A stretch of DNA of 64,000 bases from CAWABB01 sp963780165 (GCA_963780165.1 CAWABB010000004.1:248001-312000), one strand, 5' to 3'; numbered from the stretch's first letter, positions 9,327 to 17,285 are shown. Notes: generated from the letters alone by a model not told the origin. Numbers and translations are program-made.

Positions 9327-9348
9327 TATTTCTATAAATATAGAAATA
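9327..9348. promoter_or_regulatory. Palindromic operator between the ArsR-type gene and its divergent neighbour
   Basis: A perfect inverted repeat with 10-bp arms (TATTTCTATA and TATAGAAATA) separated by two A residues. It is the only strongly AT-rich stretch in the area. It begins 18 bases upstream of the regulator's start codon and ends six bases before the proposed start of the plus-strand gene, and it contains TATA-like -10 candidates on both strands. ArsR-family dimers bind such 10-2-10 sites, so this is most likely the operator for the gene at 8736-9308. Confidence 0.8.
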
Positions 9349-9354
9349 ATTCTA

Positions 9355-9927
9355 TTGAGAGTCAAGGTCCTCTTTCGAACGGCCGGGACTGCGGGGGCGC
9401 TGGCAGCGGCGGTGGTGGCGTCGCTCAGCGCCTTCCGCTGCTCTGATGCCGGCGTCCCGCCCGCAGGGGACGCCGAAGCAATCATCGCCACCGACGCCCA
9501 ACTCTTCGCGCTCATCACGGGGACACCCCCGTACACCGGATACCCGCTGTTCCCGGGCGTGGATTCTGTGGCGTCAGGGACCCTGAACGGCTCAGGCGCA
9601 CATCAGCCTCTGGTCCGGGTCTCCATGAATCCGATCGCGCTCGAATCCCTGACAGCCGACACCCTGCCGGCAGGAAGCGTGTTCGCGCACGGATCCGTCA
9701 TCGTGAAGGAGATCCGAGAACAGGGAGCGACGACCCATCTGGCCGTCATGATGAAGGAACCCGCGAGTGCTGATGCTGCCGGGGGCTGGCTGTGGGCGGA
9801 GTATATACCCGATGGTACCGTGGTCTTTTCCATCCGGAGTCGGGGGGACGGATGCGTTCCGTGCCACTCGCGCGAACAGGGGCCCCGCAACGATCTGGTG
9901 CGCACATTCGAACGGAGGCTTCCATGA
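9355..9927 (+). CDS. Exported c-type haem-motif protein (cytochrome P460-like)
   Basis: This is a protein of about 190 residues with a CVPCHS motif (CxxCH, covalent haem c attachment) near the C-terminus, preceded by GGWLWAEYIPDGTVVFSI. That arrangement resembles cytochrome P460-type small proteins. The start is uncertain: TTG 9355 gives a short basic n-region (RVKVLFR) and then a hydrophobic core AGTAGALAAAVVASLSAF, a good export signal, but there is no ribosome-binding site. The frame stays open upstream to 9205 inside the regulator. The ArsR-type operator ends six bases before this TTG, so the message may be nearly leaderless. The stop overlaps the next start by four bases (ATGA), so the two genes are translationally coupled. 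Confidence 0.65.
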   Translation: MRVKVLFRTAGTAGALAAAVVASLSAFRCSDAGVPPAGDAEAIIATDAQLFALITGTPPYTGYPLFPGVDSVASGTLNGSGAHQPLVRVSMNPIALESLTADTLPAGSVFAHGSVIVKEIREQGATTHLAVMMKEPASADAAGGWLWAEYIPDGTVVFSIRSRGDGCVPCHSREQGPRNDLVRTFERRLP

Positions 9928-10514
9928 GAGCCTCAAAAGGTACGTCCATGGCAGACTTCCCCAACATCGAGGCCCGCGATCGGACCGCCTGGAGGGTCTG
10001 GTTGCGCCATCACTACATGACCTCCCCCGGCGTCTGGCTGGTGTACTACAAGAAGGGCAGCGGGGTCCCCTCAGTGTCCTATGCCGAGGCGGTGGAGGAG
10101 GCGCTCTGCTTCGGGTGGATCGACAGCAAGATCCACCCGGTTGACTCACTGCGCTACCGGCAGATCTTCACCCCGCGGAAGCCCGGGAGCACGTGGTCCA
10201 GACTGAACAAACGCCGCGTCGCGGTACTGATCAGGGGCAAACGCATGACCGCGGCCGGGATGGCGAAGATCACCGCCGCCCGAAAGGACGGGTCCTGGAA
10301 ATCGCTCGACGGGGTCGAGGACCAGCGCATGCCAGCCGACCTAATGCGGGCCCTTGCGGCGAACACTCAGGCGCGGCAGTACTTCGAGGAGTTCTCAGAC
10401 TCTGCCCGCAAGCTCATCATCCGGTGGATCACAAGCGCGAAGCGCCCACAAACCCGGCTGAGCCGCATCCAGAAAACAGTCAGCCTTGCTTCCCTGAACA
10501 AAAAACCGTATTGA
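9924..10514 (+). CDS. YdeI/OmpD-associated family protein
   Basis: This is a 196-residue cytoplasmic protein. Recognisable family segments are RTAWRVWLRHHY, GVWLVYYKKGSG, SYAEAVEEALCFGWIDSKIHPVD, FTPRKPGSTWSRLNKRR, and the C-terminal FEEFSDSARKLIIRWITSAKRPQTRLSRI helical part. The family (COG4430) is widespread and linked in places to bacteriocin or peptide resistance, but its biochemical role is unsettled. ATG 9924 overlaps the stop of the haem-motif gene and has GGAGG six bases upstream, so it is well placed; ATG 9948 is an alternative. It should share the ArsR-type control of the gene before it. Confidence 0.85.
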   Translation: MRASKGTSMADFPNIEARDRTAWRVWLRHHYMTSPGVWLVYYKKGSGVPSVSYAEAVEEALCFGWIDSKIHPVDSLRYRQIFTPRKPGSTWSRLNKRRVAVLIRGKRMTAAGMAKITAARKDGSWKSLDGVEDQRMPADLMRALAANTQARQYFEEFSDSARKLIIRWITSAKRPQTRLSRIQKTVSLASLNKKPY

Positions 10515-10564
10515 CCCTCATCCGGCCCCACCAGCGTCCCTGAAATCCCAACAACCCTGCCGAT

Positions 10565-12118
10565 ATGATGAATCAACGGTATATGTGGAAGAGACCCGTT
10601 CGCGGTCCTCGAGCGTGGATTCCGATCCTGGCGATTCTGCTGCTCCCCATTTCCGGCGGCCCGAGCCAGTCCGGGGAACATCCCGCGGCCTCTACGCTGG
10701 CCGCTCCCCCTCTGTCGCCGGCGACGTCGGCCCATCTCCCGGACACTCCTGCGCCACCAGCAACCGCCTGGGGCGTGGCCGAAGTCTTCCTCACCGCGAA
10801 AGGGACGGGCGATCGCGTGACCCGCAAGACGGAGCTCGCGTCCGAATCTGTGGCGCAGCCGGACGAACACACGCCGGCCGTCATCCTCGATCGCACCAAG
10901 CGCTTCCAGACCATCGTCGGGATCGGGGGCGCGCTGACCGACGCCTCGGCCGAGACATTCTATAAGCTCCCTGCAGTACGAAGGGAGGAAATCCTCACCG
11001 CTCTGTTCGATTCGACGCGCGGCGACGGATTCACGCTCTGCCGTACGCACATCCATAGCTGCGATTTCTCAAGCGAAAGCTACAGCTACACGGAAGTGCC
11101 CGGCGATACGGCCCTGAAGCACTTTACCATCGAACGGGATTTGAAGTACAAGATACCGTTCATCAAGGCCGCGGCAACGCGGGCCGGGTCCGGATTCCGG
11201 CTCTTCGCGTCTCCCTGGAGCCCCCCGGCGTGGATGAAGACCAACGGCAGCATGCTGCAGGGGGGATCCCTGCGCCCTGAGTACGGGCAGGCATGGGCCG
11301 ACTACGTCGTCCGCTTCGTGCGCGAATACGAGCGCGCCGGGATCCCGATCTGGGGCCTCACCGTCCAGAACGAGCCGATGGCGGTCCAGCCATGGGAATC
11401 CTGCATCTTTACGGCCGACGAAGAGCGCGACTTTGTGAAATTCCACCTGGGGCCTACGCTCGCACGGTCCGGCCTTTCACGGCTGAAGCTCATGATCTGG
11501 GACCATAACCGCGGCATCATGTACCAGCGCGCCGCGGCGGTCTACAACGATCCTGAGGCGGCGAAGTACGTCTGGGGGACAGGCTTTCACTGGTACGTCG
11601 GAGACCACTTCGACAACGTCCGACTGGTGCGCGACGCATTTCCTGACAAGGAGCTCGTGTTCACCGAGGGGACCGAGGCAACGTTCCATCCGGACAGCCT
11701 CCTCGAGTGGAAGTGGGGAGAGACGTTCGGCCAATCGATGATCATGGACCTGAACAACGGGGCGGCCGGATGGGTTGTGTGGAACGTGCTTCTGGATGAG
11801 CGCGGCGGACCGAATCATGTGGGGAACTTCTGCACGGCGCCGATCATCGCCGACACGCGGACGGGGGCGCTCACCTATATGAATTCGTTTTACTACATCG
11901 GTCATTTCTCCAGGTTCATCCGGCCGGGGGCGCGCCGCATCATCGCATCCTCCAACTGGGATCCGCTCCTCGCGACGGCCTTCGTGAATCCCGACGGTTC
12001 GGTTGCCGCGGTCGTGATGAACACGTCGGATGTGTCGATCGACTTTCAGACCTGGATGGAAGGGCGGGCGGTCAAATCCACCAGCCCCGCGCACTCCATC
12101 ATGACGATCCTGCTGTGA
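10565..12118 (+). CDS. Glycoside hydrolase family 30 (glucosylceramidase-like)
   Basis: This is a 517-residue exported hydrolase. An N-terminal signal (RAWIPILAILLLPISGG) is followed by about 60 low-complexity residues and then the catalytic domain beginning FQTIVGIGGALTDASAETF. The acid/base Glu lies in GLTVQNEPMAVQPW and the nucleophile Glu in LVFTEGTEATF. FASPWSPPAWMKTNGSM is also a hallmark of the family. The C-terminal beta-domain is ISSN-type (RIIASSNWDPLLATAFVNPDGSVAAVVMN). GH30 members cleave beta-1,6 or beta-1,3-glucosides, beta-xylosides or glucosylceramide; the subfamily cannot be fixed by eye. It is followed 25 bases later by a GH97 gene, probably in one transcript. No clear ribosome-binding site precedes the start, and ATG 10583 is an alternative. 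Confidence 0.9.
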   Translation: MMNQRYMWKRPVRGPRAWIPILAILLLPISGGPSQSGEHPAASTLAAPPLSPATSAHLPDTPAPPATAWGVAEVFLTAKGTGDRVTRKTELASESVAQPDEHTPAVILDRTKRFQTIVGIGGALTDASAETFYKLPAVRREEILTALFDSTRGDGFTLCRTHIHSCDFSSESYSYTEVPGDTALKHFTIERDLKYKIPFIKAAATRAGSGFRLFASPWSPPAWMKTNGSMLQGGSLRPEYGQAWADYVVRFVREYERAGIPIWGLTVQNEPMAVQPWESCIFTADEERDFVKFHLGPTLARSGLSRLKLMIWDHNRGIMYQRAAAVYNDPEAAKYVWGTGFHWYVGDHFDNVRLVRDAFPDKELVFTEGTEATFHPDSLLEWKWGETFGQSMIMDLNNGAAGWVVWNVLLDERGGPNHVGNFCTAPIIADTRTGALTYMNSFYYIGHFSRFIRPGARRIIASSNWDPLLATAFVNPDGSVAAVVMNTSDVSIDFQTWMEGRAVKSTSPAHSIMTILL

Positions 12119-12143
12119 AAGACATTGCACAAGAGGTCATCCC

Positions 12144-14384
12144 ATGAGACATTCCATCGTCCGCTCGCCTGCCACCGCCACCCCGCCGGTGGTGGCCCGC
12201 TCGGTCGTGTGTGTGCGCCTGCTTCCGTGCGTCCTCGTGTGTGCGCTCGTTCTTTCGTTCACCGCTCCCGCTCCGGCCGCATCCCCGCTGACCATCCAGT
12301 CCCCGGGCGGCACGCTGAGCCTCACGTTCTCCCTCTCCCCGAAAGGTGAGCCCACCTACGAGCTCCGCCGTGCCAGGAAGCGCGTCATCCTCCCGAGCAG
12401 GCTCGGGCTCGCCCTGAAGGACCAGCCATCGTTCCTGGACGGGTTCACGGTGCTCTCCGCTGACACGAGTTCGGTCGACGATTCATGGGAGCCCGTGTGG
12501 GGTGAGGAGAAATCGATCCGGAACGTCTACCGCGAGTTGAACGTGAAGCTGCGCCAGACGTCAGGCGACAAACGGGAGATCGGCATCGTCTTCCGCCTGT
12601 TCGACGACGGCCTCGGGTTCCGGTATGTGTTCCCCGCACAGGACAAGCTCCGGTATTTCATCGTCTCGGACGAGAAGACCGAGTTCCGCCTCACGGGCGA
12701 TCATCGCGCTTTCTGGATTCCCGGAGATTACGACACGAACGAGTATACCTATACGGAGAGCAAGCTCAGCGAGGTGAACGCCGAGAAAGGGCGCGCGTTC
12801 GTGGAGATTGCGGTCCGGGAGATTATCGGCCCCAACTTCGTTCAAACGCCGCTGATGATGAAATCGGCCGACGGGCTGTACATCAACATTTTCGAAGCGG
12901 CCCTGGTGAACTACCCCGCCATGAACCTGGAGGTCGACAAGAAGAAATCGATCCTCACCTCCACGCTCGTGCCGGACGCCGTGGGCAACAAAGCGTATTT
13001 GCAGACGCCGTGCGTGACGCCGTGGAGAACGGTCATCGTCAGCGAGTCGGCGGCGGATATTCTCCGGTCCAGGATTGTCCTGAACCTGAATGACCCCCCG
13101 GTCATCGGGGATACCGACTGGATCCGCCCGATGAAGTTCGTCGGGGTCTGGTGGGACATGCACGTTGGCACCGCAACCTGGAACTATGCGGACGTCAACA
13201 ACGTGCGGCTGAAGGGGATGGACTGGAAGTCCCTCACGCCCAACGGCCGCCACGGTGCCACGACCGAGCGGACGAAAGTGTACATCGATTTCGCCGCGAA
13301 GCACGGCATTCAGGGGGTGCTGGTGGAAGGGTGGAACGTGGGGTGGGAGGACTGGTTCGGTAACTGGAAGGAGGAGGTGTTCGACTTCGTTACTCCGTAC
13401 CCGGACTTTGATGTCGAGGAGCTGAAGGAATATGCGGAGGACAAGGGCGTGAAGCTGATCATGCACCACGAGACCTCCGCATCGGTGACGAATTACGAGC
13501 GGCGCATGGACGGGGCCTTCCGCTTCATGAAGGAGAACGGCTACGACGCCGTGAAGACGGGGTATGTCGGGCGCATCATCCCGCGCGGCGAGCACCACGA
13601 TGGGCAATGGATGGTGAACCATTACGTGCGGGTGGCCGAGAAGGCTGCATCGTACAAGATCATGGTCGACGCCCACGAGCCAGTGCGTCCGACCGGTCTC
13701 CACCGGACGTACCCAAACTGGCTTGCGTGTGAGGCGGCGCGCGGCAACGAGTACAATGCGTGGAGCATCGGCAATCCTCCGGCGCACGAGACGATCCTGC
13801 CGTTCACACGTCTGATGGGCGGGCCGATGGACTACACGCCCGGGATCTTTCAGATCGCGATGAGCTACTACGACCCGAAAAAGAAAGAGCAGGTCCACAC
13901 CACCCTCGCAAAGCAGCTCGCGCTGTACGTGACGATGTACAGTCCGCTCCAGATGGCGGCGGACTTCCCGGAGAACTACGAGAAGCATCTGGATGCGTTC
14001 CAGTTCATCAAGGACGTCGCCGTGGACTGGGACGACACGCGGATCCTCGAGGCCGAGCCGGGCGATTACCTGACCATCGCACGGAAAGCGAAAGGGAAGG
14101 ACGAGTGGTACCTGGGCGCAATCACCGACGAGAACGCGCGGACGTCGACATCGAAGCTGGACTTTCTCCCGGAAGGCGAATCGTATGTCGCGACCGTGTA
14201 CGCGGACGACGCGTCGGCGCATTATCAAAAGAATCCGATGGCGTACAGGATTGACCGGTGGCTCGTGACGAAGGGGACGACGCTCGTGTTGAAACTCGCG
14301 CCCGGAGGAGGAGCCGCCGTGAGCATCCGGGAGGCAGACTCGGACGAGGAGACATCGCTGAAGCCATTCCAGGCCGGGAAGTAG
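12144..14384 (+). CDS. Glycoside hydrolase family 97 alpha-glucosidase-like enzyme
   Basis: This is a 746-residue periplasmic glycosidase of the SusB family. The long signal region is followed by the N-terminal super-sandwich (SPGGTLSLTFSLSPKGEPTYEL). The barrel contains KFVGVWWDMHVGTATWNY, GVLVEGWNVGWEDWFGNW, KLIMHHETSASVTNYERRM, AVKTGYVG, the PRGEHHDGQWMVNHYVR segment, MVDAHEPVRPTGLHRTYPN and EAARGNEYNAW. Glutamates in the HHET, DAHEP and EAARGNE motifs match those of the inverting, calcium-dependent alpha-glucosidase subgroup. A Gln-rich loop and DYTPGIF follow, then a C-terminal beta-domain. GAGGTC precedes the start. Length is normal. It probably releases alpha-glucose from oligosaccharides together with the neighbouring GH30. 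Confidence 0.93.
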   Translation: MRHSIVRSPATATPPVVARSVVCVRLLPCVLVCALVLSFTAPAPAASPLTIQSPGGTLSLTFSLSPKGEPTYELRRARKRVILPSRLGLALKDQPSFLDGFTVLSADTSSVDDSWEPVWGEEKSIRNVYRELNVKLRQTSGDKREIGIVFRLFDDGLGFRYVFPAQDKLRYFIVSDEKTEFRLTGDHRAFWIPGDYDTNEYTYTESKLSEVNAEKGRAFVEIAVREIIGPNFVQTPLMMKSADGLYINIFEAALVNYPAMNLEVDKKKSILTSTLVPDAVGNKAYLQTPCVTPWRTVIVSESAADILRSRIVLNLNDPPVIGDTDWIRPMKFVGVWWDMHVGTATWNYADVNNVRLKGMDWKSLTPNGRHGATTERTKVYIDFAAKHGIQGVLVEGWNVGWEDWFGNWKEEVFDFVTPYPDFDVEELKEYAEDKGVKLIMHHETSASVTNYERRMDGAFRFMKENGYDAVKTGYVGRIIPRGEHHDGQWMVNHYVRVAEKAASYKIMVDAHEPVRPTGLHRTYPNWLACEAARGNEYNAWSIGNPPAHETILPFTRLMGGPMDYTPGIFQIAMSYYDPKKKEQVHTTLAKQLALYVTMYSPLQMAADFPENYEKHLDAFQFIKDVAVDWDDTRILEAEPGDYLTIARKAKGKDEWYLGAITDENARTSTSKLDFLPEGESYVATVYADDASAHYQKNPMAYRIDRWLVTKGTTLVLKLAPGGGAAVSIREADSDEETSLKPFQAGK

Positions 14385-14474
14385 CGGAGGCTCGTACTGT
14401 AACCGTTGTGTGGTAGGCGCCGCCGGGAGCGGGGAAGGGCGACGCCTTCATCCTGGCGCGGCGGTCGATTTCGC

Positions 14475-14503
14475 TTGCAACTGACATCGGAGTTGTGTAT
14501 ACT
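14475..14503 (+). promoter_or_regulatory. Sigma-70-type promoter of the cold-shock gene
   Basis: The -35 box is TTGCAA at 14475-14480 and the -10 box is TATACT at 14498-14503, with a 17-base spacer. The match is four of six and five of six to consensus. Transcription should begin near 14510, leaving a leader of about 210 bases before the cspA-like start codon at 14721. Confidence 0.7.
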
Positions 14504-14542
14504 CTAGTGTTATTCAACTGTACACCGTGTTGGGCTTTTTGA

Positions 14543-14562
14543 GGTTCCGGTCACCCGGAACC
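14543..14562 (+). promoter_or_regulatory. First hairpin of the cold-shock leader
   Basis: Perfect 8-bp stem GGTTCCGG / CCGGAACC with a TCAC loop, about 35 bases after the predicted transcription start. It is not followed by a T-run, so it is read as leader structure and not as a terminator. Confidence 0.6.
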
Positions 14563-14607
14563 GTGTTCGCCGAGGTTGTAGTATATACCCGTAGCCGAAC
14601 ATCAGAG

Positions 14608-14638
14608 ATCGCAACCGTGGTGAATCCGTGGTTGCGAT
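14608..14638 (+). promoter_or_regulatory. Second hairpin of the cold-shock leader, possible attenuator
   Basis: Perfect 9-bp stem ATCGCAACC / GGTTGCGAT around a 13-base loop, immediately followed by the U-rich stretch TTTTCGTTT. It looks like a weak intrinsic terminator inside the leader, so it may attenuate or act as the temperature-sensitive element. Confidence 0.5.
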
Positions 14639-14720
14639 TTTCGTTTCAAGGGCACACTCTGGATGAAGTTGGCCGAGTCCGCCGGCTGCGGATACTTACT
14701 CAACTGAAAGGAGCTGTTCC

Positions 14721-14921
14721 ATGGAACAAGGAACAGTGAAGTGGTTCAACGGAGCTAAGGGCTTCGGTTTCATCTCACGCGGATCTGGCGAGGACGTGTT
14801 TGTGCACTTCCGAGAGATCGTCGGCGACGGGTACAAAACCCTGAACGAAGGCGATAAGGTCAGCTTTGAGGTGACCCGCGGTCCCAAGGGCCTCCAGGCC
14901 ACCGGCGTCACGAAGGTCTAA
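14721..14921 (+). CDS. cspA: Cold-shock domain protein (CspA family)
   Basis: A 66-residue single-domain OB-fold RNA chaperone. The RNP1 motif is KGFGFIS and RNP2 is VFVHF; the start EQGTVKWFNGAKGFGFI and the end GPKGLQATGVTKV are classical. The length is standard. AAGGAG stands seven bases before the ATG. It is transcribed alone: it has its own promoter and long leader upstream and an intrinsic terminator 19 bases downstream. The symbol denotes the family; which paralog it represents in this genome is not known. It would melt RNA secondary structure at low temperature or in fast growth. Confidence 0.97.
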   Translation: MEQGTVKWFNGAKGFGFISRGSGEDVFVHFREIVGDGYKTLNEGDKVSFEVTRGPKGLQATGVTKV

Positions 14922-14940
14922 CGGCTTCCGTGCCCATTCT

Positions 14941-14978
14941 GCCCCGTCCCGCCATCAGGCGGGACGGGGCTTTTTTTT
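14941..14978 (+). terminator. Intrinsic terminator of the cold-shock gene
   Basis: Perfect 13-bp GC-rich stem (GCCCCGTCCCGCC at 14941-14953 and its complement at 14958-14970) with an ATCA loop and eight T residues directly after it. This is a textbook Rho-independent terminator. Confidence 0.95.
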
Positions 14979-15456
14979 GCCCCTTCTGCCAGGCCCCCCC
15001 GCAAACGAACACGTGCGTCACCTAGGTGACGCTCACGCCGGTTGGCCTTTCTGCCACCGCAGCCGCGCCACCGGCCAACTGGTGTGCAAGAGGGGGGCTT
15101 TCCCGGCATCGATGCCCACGGATGCCCATGTGCGTCACGGATGCCCATGTGCGTCACCTAGGTGACGCTCACGCCGGTTGGCCTTTCTGCCACCGCAACC
15201 GCGCCACCGGCCAACTGATGCGAAAGAGGGGGCTTTCCCCGCATCGATGCCCATGTGCGTCACGGATGCCCATGTGCGTCACCTAGGTGACGCTCACGTT
15301 GGCAGGGCTTTCTGCTGCCTCGGCGTGTGTGGCCGGCCGGCGGGTGAAAAAGTGTCCGGTTTCACGTATATTTGGCCTGCACGTCTCGACGAGACCGCTG
15401 CCCCCGGAGCCGGATCAGTCAGGCTCGACCCCAAGCACAACGTTGGAATCCCATCC
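14979..15456. other. Intergenic region holding a palindrome-centred repeat array, upstream of pntA
   Basis: About 480 bases between the cspA terminator and the pntA start without a convincing gene. Its first 320 bases are a repeat array described separately. The open frames that run through it are by-products of the repeats: they translate to low-complexity, His/Cys-rich strings that repeat with the DNA. The last 140 bases lead to pntA and carry GTATATTTGG at 15365-15374 as a possible -10 region, but no good -35 box. Confidence 0.6.
15013..15300. repeat. Three-copy repeat with a perfect 18-bp palindrome in each copy
   Basis: Copies begin at 15013, 15149 and 15274; the first two are about 105-115 bases of near-identical sequence and the third is cut short after about 26 bases. 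Each starts GT followed by the perfect palindrome GCGTCACCTAGGTGACGC (15015-15032, 15151-15168, 15276-15293). The unit also contains an inverted pair GTTGGCC / GGCCAAC. Between full copies there is a 19-base partial copy that keeps only the half-site GTGCGTCAC (at 15130 and 15255). Palindrome centres are 136 and 125 bases apart, close to 13 and 12 DNA turns. Confidence 0.9.
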
Positions 15457-15879
15457 ATGACCCTCCCACGCATCTCAACGCGCGTCCGGTATGGACTGCT
15501 ACTCCTGTGGACACTCGTCCCGCTCGGCCTATCGGCCGTGGCCGATCCATCGACGCCCGCGGGCGGTCCGCACGGACAGGCGGACGTGAACTACTGGCCG
15601 CTGCTGACGGTGTTCCTGCTCGCGAGCTTCATCGGGCTCGGGGTGATCGCCAGAGTGTCGCGACTCCTCCACACGCCGCTCATGTCCCTCACGAACGCGA
15701 TCTCGGCGATCGCGGTCGTGGGCGCGATTCTGGTGACCGGTCCCGAGTATCCGGTCGAGATTCGCATCCTCGGTGCCGTGGCGGTCTTCGCCTCGATGAC
15801 GAACATCGTCAGCGGTTTTCTCATCACCGAGAGGATGCTGAAGATGTTCAAGCAGGAGAAGAAGGAGGCCGCGAAATGA
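15457..15879 (+). CDS. pntAB: NAD(P) transhydrogenase alpha subunit, membrane part (PntA2)
   Basis: This is a 140-residue membrane subunit of proton-translocating transhydrogenase, which passes hydride between NADH and NADP+ using the proton gradient. The diagnostic core is LLTVFLLASFIGLGVIARVSRLLHTPLMSLTNAISAIAVVGAIL, matching the membrane-spanning part (domain II) of PntA; four hydrophobic spans can be drawn, including an N-terminal one (YGLLLLWTLVPLGLSAVA) that may be a signal or an extra helix. ATG 15457 is chosen; the frame is open far upstream through the repeat array, but that part has no homology. The stop overlaps the pntB start by four bases. The soluble NAD-binding subunit is not in this window. 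Confidence 0.9.
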   Translation: MTLPRISTRVRYGLLLLWTLVPLGLSAVADPSTPAGGPHGQADVNYWPLLTVFLLASFIGLGVIARVSRLLHTPLMSLTNAISAIAVVGAILVTGPEYPVEIRILGAVAVFASMTNIVSGFLITERMLKMFKQEKKEAAK

Positions 15880-17285
15880 TCTACGCTCTGACGCAGCTCT
15901 CCTATCTCGCGGCGATGGCGCTGTTCATTCTGTCGCTGTACTGGATGAACGATCCGCGCACGGCGCGCAAGAGTGTCCGTGCGGGCATGGTCGCGATGTT
16001 GCTCGCAGTGATTGCGACGTGGCTGCAGCCGCAGGTGGTCAATCACGGATGGATCATCGTCGCCATCATTGCGGCGTTCGTTGTCGGTGTGCCCCTCTCG
16101 CGTGTGGCGCTGACGGCCGTCCCGCAGCGAACGGCTCTCTCGCACGCTTTCGGCGGCCTCGCCGCGGGCCTGGTGGGTGTGGCGAAGTATTATCTCTGGG
16201 TGGGAGAAAGCCCCGAGATGTTGACCCCGTTCCGGATCGCAGCCATCGTGGCGGAGATTTTGCTCGGGTTCCTGACGTTCACAGGCAGTCTCATGGCGGC
16301 CGGCAAGCTCCAGGAGATCAAGTGGATTCCGCAGCGCCCTGTGACATATCCGCTCCAGAATGTCTCCAACATCGGTTTGCTCGCCCTGGCGGTGCTGCTC
16401 GGCGTCTGGCTGGTCGTCGATCCTGTCGGGCCGTGGGCCCCGTTCATCTTCCCTGCGATCATCGTGATGGCGCTGACGTTCGGCGTTCTGCTCATCATCC
16501 CGATCGGGGGTGCGGATATGCCGACCGTGATCTCCATCCTGAATGCCTACGCCGGACTGTCGGCGGTGGCCATGGGCTTCGTGCTCGACAACCCGCTGCT
16601 GATCGTTGCGGGCGCGCTTGACGGGTCCAGCGGTCTGATACTGTCCGTCATCATGTGCAAGGCGATGAACCGCTCGTTCGCGAACGTGCTGTTCGGCGCA
16701 TTCGGCCAGGTGCAGGCCTCGGCGAAGGGGCAGGAGGAGCGGCGCTACAAGGCGGAGACCATCGAAGGGGCGGCGCAGGTTCTGGAGCAGGCGTCGCTGG
16801 TGGTCATCATCCCTGGCTACGGGATGGCCGTCGCGCAGGCGCAGCACCGCGTCCGGGAGTTGTACGATCAGCTCAAGAAGCGCGGGATCAACGTGAAATT
16901 CGCCATCCACCCTGTCGCGGGGCGCATGCCGGGCCACATGAACGTGCTGCTCGCGGAGGCCGATATCCCGTACGACGACCTGGTGGAGATGGACGACATC
17001 AACAGCGACATGCCGCAGTGCGACGTCGCCCTGGTCATCGGGGCGAACGACGTCGTGAACCCGGCGGCGCGGTACGACAAGTCCACGCCGATCTACGGCA
17101 TGCCGATCATCGACGCCGACAAGGCCCGGGCGGTCTTCGCGATCAAGCGGAGCAAGAATCCCGGATTTGCGGGCATCGACAACGAGCTGTACTTCCAGAA
17201 CAAGACGTTCATGCTCTTCGGCGACGCGAAGGCTGTCGTCGGAGAGCTCTCGAAGCACCTTTCGAGTGCGGGCGGGATGCACTGA
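15876..17285 (+). CDS. pntB: NAD(P) transhydrogenase beta subunit (PntB)
   Basis: This is a 469-residue subunit with about eight or nine membrane helices (residues 1-260) and a C-terminal NADP(H)-binding domain. The latter shows the expected SLVVIIPGYGMAVAQAQHRVRELYDQLKKRG, FAIHPVAGRMPGHMNVLLAEADIPYD, MDDINSDMPQCDVALVIGANDVVNPAAR, and FAIKRSKNPGFAGIDNELYF motifs. The length is normal for the family. AGGAGG stands seven bases before ATG 15876, which overlaps the pntAB stop (ATGA), so the two are coupled. The complex supplies NADPH for biosynthesis and redox defence. Confidence 0.97.
   Translation: MIYALTQLSYLAAMALFILSLYWMNDPRTARKSVRAGMVAMLLAVIATWLQPQVVNHGWIIVAIIAAFVVGVPLSRVALTAVPQRTALSHAFGGLAAGLVGVAKYYLWVGESPEMLTPFRIAAIVAEILLGFLTFTGSLMAAGKLQEIKWIPQRPVTYPLQNVSNIGLLALAVLLGVWLVVDPVGPWAPFIFPAIIVMALTFGVLLIIPIGGADMPTVISILNAYAGLSAVAMGFVLDNPLLIVAGALDGSSGLILSVIMCKAMNRSFANVLFGAFGQVQASAKGQEERRYKAETIEGAAQVLEQASLVVIIPGYGMAVAQAQHRVRELYDQLKKRGINVKFAIHPVAGRMPGHMNVLLAEADIPYDDLVEMDDINSDMPQCDVALVIGANDVVNPAARYDKSTPIYGMPIIDADKARAVFAIKRSKNPGFAGIDNELYFQNKTFMLFGDAKAVVGELSKHLSSAGGMH

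Larger units (their letters stand above)
14385..14720 (+). other. Intergenic region: cold-shock promoter and structured leader
   Basis: A stretch of 336 bases without a protein gene. The first 90 bases hold nothing I can name beyond the 3' flank of the GH97 gene. From 14475 on it carries a sigma-70-type promoter, then about 210 bases of untranslated leader with two strong hairpins, ending in the ribosome-binding site AAGGAG at 14708-14713. Long structured leaders are typical of cold-shock genes, where structure controls translation by temperature. Confidence 0.7.

Noticed and set aside
12561..14228. Long open frame on the minus strand opposite the GH97 gene
   Set aside because: It is a shadow of the GH97 gene in GC-rich DNA: arginine- and histidine-rich, no domain, and the plus strand encodes a complete known enzyme.
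15013..15300. CRISPR array
   Set aside because: Only three long units with conserved interior, not short repeats with unique spacers, and no cas genes nearby.
15178..15456. N-terminal extension of pntAB through the repeat array
   Set aside because: The extension translates repeat DNA, has no family match, and a good start exists at 15457.
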